This document shows positions 33,608 to 40,766 of a DNA stretch of 64,000 nucleotides, piece after piece (positions within the stretch are counted from its first letter, which is position 1; the number at the start of each line of letters is the position of its first letter). This stretch comes from Microbacterium sp. C7(2022) (GTDB taxonomy: Bacteria; Actinomycetota; Actinomycetes; Actinomycetales; Microbacteriaceae), in assembly GCF_028823665.1 (NCBI RefSeq), contig NZ_JAPEHV010000007.1, positions 1 through 64,000 on the forward strand. The letters run 5' to 3'. The notes under the pieces are model-generated. The model did not search any database. It saw nothing but the letters and a program-made list of their open reading frames with translations, and had not been told where the DNA came from. A program made the position numbers and the translations under genes.

Positions 33608-35512
33608 ATGAAGGTAAGCGACCTGCTCCATCAGGTGGACTCAGGTGACATCGCGCTTCCGGAGTTCCAGCGCGGGTATGTCTGGAACAACGATCAGGTC
33701 CGGGGGCTGTTCACGTCGCTTTACCGGGGCTACCCCGTCGGCGGGTTCATGACCTGGAATACGCCGGCGGATACCGCGAGCGCGCGCGGTGGTGTTAGCA
33801 CGGATGGAACGGTCAAGCTCCTGCTCGATGGGCAGCAGCGGGTGACATCCCTCTACGGGGTGATCCGCGGCGAGGCGCCGAAGTTCTTCGAGGGTAACGA
33901 GAAGGCGTTCACGGGGCTCTACTTCAACGTTGAGGACGAGTCGTTCGAGTTCTACGCTCCGGTGAAGATGAAGAGCGATCCGGCGTGGATCAACGTGAGC
34001 GCCCTCTTCAAGGACGGGCCGGGCGCGTTCTTCCCCGAGATGATGACTCTGGCGGCGGGGGACGCTCAGCGCCAGGGCGAGCTGTTCAACCGTCTCATGG
34101 CGGTGGCAAACATCGACAAGCGCGACTTCCACATTGAGGAGGTTGTAGGACCGGGGATGACGATCGACGTCGTCGTCGATATCTTCAACCGCGTCAACTC
34201 CGGCGGCACGAAGCTCTCAAAGGGTGACCTGGCTCTGGCCAAGGTTTGTGCCTCCTGGCCGGAAGCGCGTCAGGAGTTCAACGCCGTGCTCGCGACGTGG
34301 CGGCAGGCAGGCTATTGGTTCAAGCTCGACTGGCTGCTCAGAGTCGTCAACGGTGTCGTCACTGGGAACGCGCCGTTCACAGCGCTCGCGACCGTGCCCG
34401 TGGCGGACGTTCGCGAAGGGCTCAAGCTCGCGAAGAAGTACGTCAGCGGATGGCTCGATGTGATTTCGGGACGCCTTGGTCTCGACCATGATCGGGTTCT
34501 GTTCAGCAAGTACGCGCTCGTCTTGCTCGCACGGTTCTCCCACCTCAACGGCGGCAAGCTCCCGGATGCCGCGATCCAGAGCAGGCTTCTTGCCTGGTAC
34601 GTTCACACCGGTATGTGGGGTCGCTACGCCGGATCATCTGAGTCCGCGCTGGCGCAGGACCTCGAGGCCGTCGATCGTGACGGCGTCGAGGGACTTTTCG
34701 GCACACTTCGTCAGTCTCGCGGCGATCTGACTGTGCGTGCGAGCGACTTTGCGGGCAACTCGATGGGGTCCCGCTTCTACCCGACTCTATACCTGCTCAC
34801 GCGGACCCATTCTGCGCGGGACTTCGGGACCGGAGTCCCGCTCTCGAGCTCACTGCTGGGGCACAATACGTCGTTGGACGTCCACCACATCTTCCCGAAG
34901 GCGCAGCTCTACGCAGCGGGGTATAGCCGCGGGGAAGTGAACGCCGTCGCCAACTTCTGCTTCTTGACGAAGCACACGAATATCAACATCAGCGCGACTC
35001 CGCCCGCAACGTACATGCCTCAGGTCGAGTCCTCCTTCCCCGGCGCACTCGAGAGTCAGTGGGTGTCGGACGATCGAGCACTTTGGGAGGTCTCGGCCTT
35101 CCGTGAGTTCCTCGCAGCGCGTCGCGAGCTGCTCGCCGAGTCAATGAACGTCTTCCTCGGTGAACTCGAGTCAGGCCGTGGTGCGGCTGATGAGCTGGCT
35201 CGGGGGTCGGCGGTCGTGCTAGCGGACGACGAACGAGATGTCGAAGATGCAGAACTCGCGGCGCTCGTTTCGTGGATGGAATCCGAGGGCTACGCGACGC
35301 CGGATCTTGGTATCGAGGTCGTCGATGAAGCCAGCGGAGAGATCGTTTGCAATGCTGACGCGTTCTGGCCCAGCGGGCTTCAGGAGGGCATCGGCAACCC
35401 CGTCGTGCTCGAGCGTGACGAACCTGACGCGGTAGACCGACTCAAGGTTCTCGGGTACGACGTATTCTCAAGCGTTGGCGCACTCCGAGCGTTCATCTCC
35501 CTGCGCTCGTAG
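33608..35512 (+). CDS. DUF262-HNH nuclease (GmrSD-type)
   Basis: This 634-residue protein has an N-terminal DUF262 domain with L-P-E-F-Q-R-G-Y-V-W at 17-26 and the ParB-like nucleotide motif D74-G-Q-Q-R-V-T-S. The central part is helical. An HNH-like site follows: V-H426-H427-I-F-P-K, then N-F-C-F-L-T and N-I-N-I-S at about 455. This is the GmrS/GmrD organisation (DUF262 with DUF1524-like HNH), whose characterised members cut glucosylated or otherwise modified DNA using NTP. It is the last gene of the operon, 61 bases after the DUF1998 helicase, with AGAAAGGA before its ATG. About 120 C-terminal residues have no match I know. Confidence 0.82.
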   Translation: MKVSDLLHQVDSGDIALPEFQRGYVWNNDQVRGLFTSLYRGYPVGGFMTWNTPADTASARGGVSTDGTVKLLLDGQQRVTSLYGVIRGEAPKFFEGNEKAFTGLYFNVEDESFEFYAPVKMKSDPAWINVSALFKDGPGAFFPEMMTLAAGDAQRQGELFNRLMAVANIDKRDFHIEEVVGPGMTIDVVVDIFNRVNSGGTKLSKGDLALAKVCASWPEARQEFNAVLATWRQAGYWFKLDWLLRVVNGVVTGNAPFTALATVPVADVREGLKLAKKYVSGWLDVISGRLGLDHDRVLFSKYALVLLARFSHLNGGKLPDAAIQSRLLAWYVHTGMWGRYAGSSESALAQDLEAVDRDGVEGLFGTLRQSRGDLTVRASDFAGNSMGSRFYPTLYLLTRTHSARDFGTGVPLSSSLLGHNTSLDVHHIFPKAQLYAAGYSRGEVNAVANFCFLTKHTNINISATPPATYMPQVESSFPGALESQWVSDDRALWEVSAFREFLAARRELLAESMNVFLGELESGRGAADELARGSAVVLADDERDVEDAELAALVSWMESEGYATPDLGIEVVDEASGEIVCNADAFWPSGLQEGIGNPVVLERDEPDAVDRLKVLGYDVFSSVGALRAFISLRS

Positions 35513-35554
35513 TTGCGCACCGTATCTCTTGAAGCAGTCGCGTGCCTTGTTGGA

Positions 35555-35568
35555 CCGCTCTAGAGCGG
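35555..35568. other. Perfect 14-base palindrome between convergent genes
   Basis: CCGCTCTAGAGCGG at 35555-35568 lies in the 130-base gap between the operon's last gene and the convergent DUF726 gene. Without a loop it is unlikely to be a classical terminator hairpin. It could serve as a protein site or a bidirectional end signal. Confidence 0.3.
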
Positions 35569-35642
35569 GAGCCTGGCTTCCGCGGTAGCCGGGCTCGAAC
35601 ACGTCCGCTACGAGTGCTTTGTCCCTTGCATTTGACGCGCAC

Positions 35643-37376
35643 CTATCCGGTTGCGTGCCATGGTTCGAGATTGACGCTGTCCTGATAATCGAAGTGAGTC
35701 TTGACCTTGTCGGAGACGTCGATGTTCTGCAGCTTCGGCGAAGCTGGCGTGAAGCCCGTCAGACCCGCCGCGGTTTCGCCAATCTGCGCGGTCCTATAGA
35801 CGTACTTGAGAACCGCATCGTTGGTCGAGTGGTACCCGTACACGACTCCGTCCACGGCGGCAGTCAGCGCATCCCAGTTACTCTTTGCGCCGATCGCGGA
35901 GCCCAGTAGATGGGCAGACTCGATTCGGGGCCCGCCCGGTTTCGTGCCAAGCGTCTCGGCTGCGACGACCATAACACGTGCTCCGAGGCTATGGCCGATG
36001 AGCACGTAGGATTCTGCGTCGGTGCGTGCAAGCAGGTCGCCTACGATGACTCCGGTCTTATCGGCCCTGGTCTTCGCTACGTGCCAGGGATTCTTCGCGA
36101 CGTCGGTCGCGATCATCGCAGGCCCGATAACGTTGCCGAGGAACTTGGCACCCGCCTTCGTGCCGAGCGCAGCAGCGCCCTTCGCGACCGCGACCCCTCC
36201 TGCCTTGGCAGCGAGACCGCCGCCGAGCATGCCGAAATCGCGGAGTTCCTTCGAACCCCATCGCACTCGGTAGACGGGGGAGTCGGGATACCGCCGGTCC
36301 ACAATCTGCCTCCAGCCTCCCCACTTCTCGCCAGCGCCGTCGGTGAGGAAGCCGTTTGCAACTACCACCGGAGTGCCACCTTTGCCGGGACGGAGTAGCT
36401 CGATACGGAATGACCTATCCTCACGAAGGTAGGCGTGCGAAACTGAGGCGCCGAGTGCGCCGCCGACGGATGCTCCCACGGCCGTGACCACGGCCGTCCC
36501 GCCGGCCATGCCGAGCCCACCTGCCGAGAGGCTCCCTCCCCCGAGCAATGCGAGGCCGTGGGAGGTGGCCGCCGCGCCAGAGAAGCCGCCGAAGATTCCC
36601 ATGGAGCCGATCGCGCCGCCAATTGCGGGGGCGGCGAGAAGCGCGAGCGGAATAGCGACTCCGAAGGCGACGGCGCTTCCGACTGCGATTTTGGACGCCC
36701 TGTTGAGATCGGGTTTCTCGTACTGGAGGTACTCTTCATAGTCATTGAGCTCGCCGATCGTGCCCTGGGCCTTCTCGAACCCCGAGATGTCGTGGCGATG
36801 CTCCGCGCAAAACTGCGGGACACGAATAGCTCCCCGATCGCGCACGGCCATGTGCGTGCATCCGACGGCGACGCACGGGAGAGTGGGCGAGCCACATCCC
36901 CCGCAGACGTAGACTGCGAGCTGACCGGCCGGGCGATTTGATTTGCGATGCTCTGCCTTGGTGAAACAGGATGAGCACCAGCCTTCGACTACATCGAGGC
37001 TCGATACGTCGTCAGCGACGTCCGCGATCCACTGAGCGGCCTTCGCGTAGGCGTCGGCGCGCTTTTCCGCGAAACGCTTTGCGTCATCGGCCAGTTTGAG
37101 GGCCGCCTTCTGTTCAGCCGGATCCGCGAGGCTCAGTGCGTCCATGTTCGACGCTGTTCGCGCCGCATACCAGGTCTTCGCGTGGGCCCACAGGTTGCTG
37201 CGAAGTGCTGGATTTGCCTCGAGCGTTCCACCTACTTCTACGATCGGTTCGAGGTCGGTGAGATCGCCTGCTAGCGCGAGCGTTGCGCCCTGGTCGGAAA
37301 CGACATCGACCCTCAGCCGTGTGCCTTCGACGATGTGGACGTGGATGGATCCGGGCATAGGTAGATCGTGCCACAT
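35643..37376 (-). CDS. DUF726-type alpha/beta hydrolase with zinc-ribbon and glycine-rich membrane segments
   Basis: This 577-residue protein carries a cysteine-rich block in the N-terminal third (C-S-S-C, then C-G-G-C, P-C-V-A-V-G-C and a later F-C-A-E-H) that suggests zinc binding. A long Ala/Gly-rich hydrophobic region of about 100 residues follows, probably two or more membrane helices with glycine-zipper spacing. The C-terminal hydrolase has the nucleophile elbow I-G-H-S-L-G-A-R, typical of DUF726 (TMCO4-like) proteins. A second ATG lies 18 bases inside the start used. The substrate is unknown; lipid or ester hydrolysis is possible. Its place beside the defence operon makes a membrane-directed effector role worth considering, but that is inference. 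Confidence 0.75.
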   Translation of the reverse strand: MWHDLPMPGSIHVHIVEGTRLRVDVVSDQGATLALAGDLTDLEPIVEVGGTLEANPALRSNLWAHAKTWYAARTASNMDALSLADPAEQKAALKLADDAKRFAEKRADAYAKAAQWIADVADDVSSLDVVEGWCSSCFTKAEHRKSNRPAGQLAVYVCGGCGSPTLPCVAVGCTHMAVRDRGAIRVPQFCAEHRHDISGFEKAQGTIGELNDYEEYLQYEKPDLNRASKIAVGSAVAFGVAIPLALLAAPAIGGAIGSMGIFGGFSGAAATSHGLALLGGGSLSAGGLGMAGGTAVVTAVGASVGGALGASVSHAYLREDRSFRIELLRPGKGGTPVVVANGFLTDGAGEKWGGWRQIVDRRYPDSPVYRVRWGSKELRDFGMLGGGLAAKAGGVAVAKGAAALGTKAGAKFLGNVIGPAMIATDVAKNPWHVAKTRADKTGVIVGDLLARTDAESYVLIGHSLGARVMVVAAETLGTKPGGPRIESAHLLGSAIGAKSNWDALTAAVDGVVYGYHSTNDAVLKYVYRTAQIGETAAGLTGFTPASPKLQNIDVSDKVKTHFDYQDSVNLEPWHATG

Positions 37377-37456
37377 CCGACGACGATCGCACCGCTAGGA
37401 ACCAACCCTCGACGCTCGCACGCCAGACCCGCTCGCGGCTGCGCGGGATCGAGCGA

Positions 37457-38263
37457 TCACGCGGGAGGAAACGCGCGAGCGAGTCGCGACGCGGCCGCTT
37501 CAACATCGAGGGCGACCGCTGGCGCCTCCATCATGCGTTTGATGAGGAGGCGCGGCCGGACCACGTGGATGGCGTCGACGACGAACGAACCGCCAACGAG
37601 CGGCCAGTCCGCCTCGAGGAAGCAGAGCGCGCCCATCACCGGCGGGACATCGTCTGCGAGCGCATCGCGAACACGGTCGACTTGGGCGCGAACGCCGTCG
37701 ACCAGCTTCGTGCCGTCGCGGCCGCCGATTCGGAGGGACTCGACGCGAGGGCGCAGAATCCCACCCTCGACGCGCAGCTCGGGGCGCTTGTTCTTGTACC
37801 GCTTGGCGTCGATCACCCAGACTCCGGAAGGTCCGACCACGATGTGGTCGATGTTCGCCTTCGTGCGGGGGATTCGACGGTCGTGCATCACACGGAAGGC
37901 GTCGGGGAGATCGGCGAGCCGTTTCGCGAGCAGTTCCTCACCGACGGCGCCGGCCTCCCACGCTCTCGTGCTCTGCGGATCCTCCGAGAGAGCGAGGATC
38001 AAACCCCCGAGCTTCGGATGGTCGCTACGAATGCGTTGCTCACGGGCATCCTTCCGACGCTCGTATTCGCGGCGGGCTGACGCTCCCGCAATCCCGTCGC
38101 CGACCTCGCCCGCAGGTGCTTCGCACTCCACGCAGCGGATCGACTTCAGCGAACGCTCGTAGATGGCATCGGCGCCGGCTGCGTGCGCGCGACCGCACAA
38201 GCGGCACGTCCCGGCGTAGCGCAGGCGCATGCGCTTGTCGTCTGGCCCCAGTTCCAGCGTCAC
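37457..38263 (-). CDS. NERD domain protein with zinc-ribbon N-terminus
   Basis: This 268-residue protein starts with a treble-clef-like cysteine set (C-R-L-C-G-R, then I-R-C-V-E-C). The NERD domain covers about residues 105-240, with A-G-A-V-G-E-E-L-L, I-D-H-I-V-V-G-P-S-G-V-W-V-I-D-A-K and the trailing K-Y. NERD domains are related to PD-(D/E)XK nucleases, and the D...DAK set is intact. It is likely to act on DNA. It follows the same direction as the DUF726 gene, 80 bases upstream of it, and is probably the right-hand end of the defence island. Confidence 0.85.
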   Translation of the reverse strand: MTLELGPDDKRMRLRYAGTCRLCGRAHAAGADAIYERSLKSIRCVECEAPAGEVGDGIAGASARREYERRKDAREQRIRSDHPKLGGLILALSEDPQSTRAWEAGAVGEELLAKRLADLPDAFRVMHDRRIPRTKANIDHIVVGPSGVWVIDAKRYKNKRPELRVEGGILRPRVESLRIGGRDGTKLVDGVRAQVDRVRDALADDVPPVMGALCFLEADWPLVGGSFVVDAIHVVRPRLLIKRMMEAPAVALDVEAAASRLARAFPPA

Positions 38264-38453
38264 GAGCTGAACGTAGCAGCCCGAGCGCGCCTCCTGTCGC
38301 GCCGGCGACCTCCGTGAGGGGGAGCCCCGGCGGCACAGCCAGCAGTTCCTTGGGGGAGTCGCGCCGGAGACCGCGGGCCACGGTTCGGTGGGTGCACACG
38401 TCGATCAGCCGTGACTTGCACGCGTATGTGCGGTTTTCCTCACATCACCCGAA

Positions 38454-38469
38454 TGTGCGAATAATCACA
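38454..38469. promoter_or_regulatory. Imperfect AT-rich palindrome, operator-like
   Basis: GTGCGAAT/AATCACAC (38454-38469) is an inverted repeat with six of eight matching pairs, in a locally A/T-rich spot between the NERD gene and the truncated cobalt-transport gene. It resembles a repressor half-site pair, but no regulator gene adjoins it. Confidence 0.25.
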
Positions 38470-38497
38470 CGTTCGCGCAAGTTCGCGTTACGCGAGA

Positions 38498-39178
38498 CTA
38501 CGCCCGCGCGTCCGCCTCCCGCCGCAGCAGCGGGGCCGATAGGCCTGAGGTGAGGAGGCCCGCGGCGAGGACGCCGATGGCGCCGACGAGGAGGAGGCTC
38601 GTGCCGGCGGCTGCGCCGTAGTCGCTCAGCAGCGGCAGGCCCGCGATCACCGTGTCGCCCGACGGCAGGCTGTACGCCAGCGCGACCGACTCGAGGCCGT
38701 CCGGCGTCGACGCGGCGATCGCGGCCAGCGCGGTCGAGAACACCAGAGCCGCACCCGACAGCGTCACCACAGCCCGCCGCGGTGCCGTGGCCGACGACAC
38801 CCGCGCGTCCCGCTCGGCGACACCGGGCGCGAAGAACATGACGGCCGAGAGCACGCCCACCGTGATGAGCGCCTCTCCGAGACCGATGAGCAGGTGCACG
38901 CCGGTCATCGAGGCTGCCATGGCCGCGGCATCCACTGACCCTGCACCCCCGACCGCATACAGCGCCACCAGCGCCAGCGTGCCGGCCGGCACCGACAACA
39001 CCGCGGCAACACCCGCCGTCGTGCGCGCGTGTCGCTCGACCCCCGCCCGCATCGCGAGCGCCCGCACCCCGACGGCGACGGCGATCGGCACGACCGCCCT
39101 CACGAGCACGTTGGTGCCGAGCGCGGTCGCGCCCCCATCACCGAACACGAGCGACTGCAGCATGATCACCGCCGTCAT
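38498..39178 (-). pseudogene. 5'-truncated CbiM-PDGLE cobalt transport protein
   Basis: The readable protein begins in the middle of a CbiM-like membrane domain: L-V-F-G-D-G-G-A-T-A-L-G-T-N-V-L is the conserved core normally found more than 80 residues into CbiM. It continues through several membrane helices to a PDGLE segment (S-T-P-D-G-L-E-S) typical of the CbiN-like tail. The first ATG in frame is 39178, giving 226 residues and lacking the metal-binding CbiM N-terminus (M-H-x-P-D/E). The open frame further upstream runs through a tRNA-like sequence and is not coding. No cbiQ/cbiO genes follow. The gene is probably non-functional, cut when the neighbouring DNA was rearranged. Confidence 0.65.
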
Positions 39179-39228
39179 CGCCCTCAACGCGAGCCTCGGG
39201 ATAGCACGAGTGGCCTGCCCGAAATCGA

Positions 39229-39300
39229 CGCGACGGCGGGAGTCGAACCCGCAACGCTGCCGGGTATGAGCAGGAGCCCGGGACCGCCCGGATCGCCGCG
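39229..39300 (-). tRNA. tRNA-like sequence, possibly a degenerate tRNA-Met
   Basis: On the minus strand 72 bases fold partly as a tRNA. The acceptor arms CGCGGCG (39294-39300) and CGTCGCG (39229-39235) pair over seven positions with one G-U. A perfect T-arm GCGGG-TTCGACT-CCCGC lies directly before the 3' acceptor strand. The anticodon arm is poor: CTCATAC would place CAT as anticodon, but only three of five stem pairs form, and the D-arm is irregular. It may be a decayed copy or an atypical tRNA. Its 3' end points at the truncated cbiM gene and the island, a classical integration position. Confidence 0.4.
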
Positions 39301-39399
39301 ATGACAACCACGTTATGCGCGGTTGAGGCTCGAAGCGCGGATGCTACGCACTGTGTCTCACAAAGACGGCCGATGACGCAGGAAAACGCTGCACGATAA

Positions 39400-39432
39400 G
39401 ATATTAACGTTAAGCAATCTAAAGTTAATATC
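39400..39432. promoter_or_regulatory. Operator-like perfect inverted repeat upstream of the Fic gene
   Basis: GATATTAAC (39400-39408) and GTTAATATC (39424-39432) form a perfect 9-base inverted repeat with a 15-base centre. Within it lies the 10-base palindrome TTAACGTTAA (39404-39413). The stretch is strikingly A/T-rich for this genome and sits 33 bases before the Fic ATG. Autoregulation by the Fic protein's own winged-helix region is a reasonable guess. Confidence 0.6.
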
Positions 39433-39465
39433 AGGGCGGACGTCGGAAACTCTGCGGAGGTGGAA

Positions 39466-40758
39466 ATGGCGAGCTATGTCGAGCGTCTCTGGGCGCCTGA
39501 AGAGCATGGGCAACTCAGCCGCCGCGATCGCGAGCCCGGCCGCTTCCGCGCTTACATCCCCGACGAACTTGGTCGTGGGCTCCCACATCTCGGTGATGAG
39601 GCGCGCGCTGCAGCCGAGGACGCGCTCGCCGTTCTTGCGCGGGCCGATGAACGGATCAGCCGGAGCGGTGCCTACCTCAACCATCTCCTCATCCGTTCCG
39701 AGAGCATCTCGTCCTCGTGGATTGAGGGAAACCGTGTCACGCCGAAGCGCCTGGCGATCGCTGAAGTGCTCGAGCAGGGGCCCCAGGTTGCCCTCGACGT
39801 CATCGGCAACGTGCGAGCCACAGAGCAAGCCATCGCGACACTTGCCGATCGAACGCGCCTGATCACGAGCGCCGACATCGAGCGTTTGCAGCATGTCATC
39901 GAGCCGACACTCGAACCCGGGCTGCGCACCGAGCAGAACTGGGTGGGCGGAACAGGGTGGAGCCCTTTGCGCGCCGAGTTTGTTCCGCCGCCTGAGTCGG
40001 AGGTGCCACGACTTGTCGCCGACCTTGCCGCATTCCTCAGCGAGACGACAGGCAATCCGGTCGTCCGCGCCGCGATCGCGCACGCACAGTTCGAGGCTAT
40101 CCACCCGTTCATCGACGGCAACGGTCGCACTGGCCGCGCGCTGATCCACACCGTACTTCGCCGCGCGGACGCGCTACGCAACGTCCTGATCCCGATCAGC
40201 ACGGTATTCGCCGGTGACACCGACACCTACATCGCCGGTCTGACGGCCTATCGTGCCGACCCACCTCGGCTTGACGAATGGGTTATCGGCTTCGCGCGGG
40301 CAACGGAACTCGCGTCTTCCAACGCCGTCAGACTCGCTGACGAAGTTGCCGCGCTCGATCAGCAATCCCTCGATGACCTCGTCGCCCATCGTCGCGCCCA
40401 CGAGCTCACTCCGGCGGTTCCGCGGCGGGATGCGGTGGTACTCCGCATCCTCGCCGCGCTCGCAACCGAGCCCGTGCTCACCATCGAGAGCGTCGCGCGC
40501 AACCACGGGGTATCCACGACCGCCGCGCATCGAGCACTGAACGAGCTCGCGGATGCTGGCATCCTCGGCCGCACGAAAGACCAACGCGGCCGTCTCATCT
40601 GCTGGACGGCCGACCGCCATCTTGCGCTTGTCGCACTCACTGAGCGCAGCAATCGCGTCGGCGCGGGTGACACCGCGAACCGTGCACCCCGCGCCGGACC
40701 GCCTCGCCCCGAGAAGGGGCGGATTGGCACGCTCAGGGCGACGAGTCGCGACGACTGA
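39466..40758 (+). CDS. Fic-domain AMP-transferase-like protein with winged-helix tail
   Basis: This 430-residue protein starts at ATG 39466, with GGAGG five bases upstream; GTG 39460 is the alternative. The N-terminal helix carries the inhibitory motif S83-x3-E87-G-N, placing it in class II, where the Glu blocks ATP binding. The catalytic loop H213-P-F-I-D-G-N-G-R-T-G-R is complete. The C-terminus (V-L-T-I-E-S-V-A-R-N-H-G-V-S-T-T-A-A-H-R-A-L) is a winged helix-turn-helix. Such single-gene Fic proteins modify a protein target and often control their own expression. It is monocistronic and divergent from the tRNA-like sequence. Confidence 0.9.
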   Translation: MASYVERLWAPEEHGQLSRRDREPGRFRAYIPDELGRGLPHLGDEARAAAEDALAVLARADERISRSGAYLNHLLIRSESISSSWIEGNRVTPKRLAIAEVLEQGPQVALDVIGNVRATEQAIATLADRTRLITSADIERLQHVIEPTLEPGLRTEQNWVGGTGWSPLRAEFVPPPESEVPRLVADLAAFLSETTGNPVVRAAIAHAQFEAIHPFIDGNGRTGRALIHTVLRRADALRNVLIPISTVFAGDTDTYIAGLTAYRADPPRLDEWVIGFARATELASSNAVRLADEVAALDQQSLDDLVAHRRAHELTPAVPRRDAVVLRILAALATEPVLTIESVARNHGVSTTAAHRALNELADAGILGRTKDQRGRLICWTADRHLALVALTERSNRVGAGDTANRAPRAGPPRPEKGRIGTLRATSRDD

Positions 40759-40766
40759 CGCTGGCG

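Noticed and set aside
16532..35512. Assignment to DISARM, BREX or plain type III restriction-modification
   Set aside because: DISARM needs DrmB and usually a PLD nuclease, BREX needs PglZ and BrxC; none are seen. A plain type III system has only Mod and Res and does not explain the five other coupled genes.
39179..39307. Upstream extension of the cbiM-like frame
   Set aside because: The extension passes through the tRNA-like sequence and has no membrane-protein character; it is an open frame by chance.
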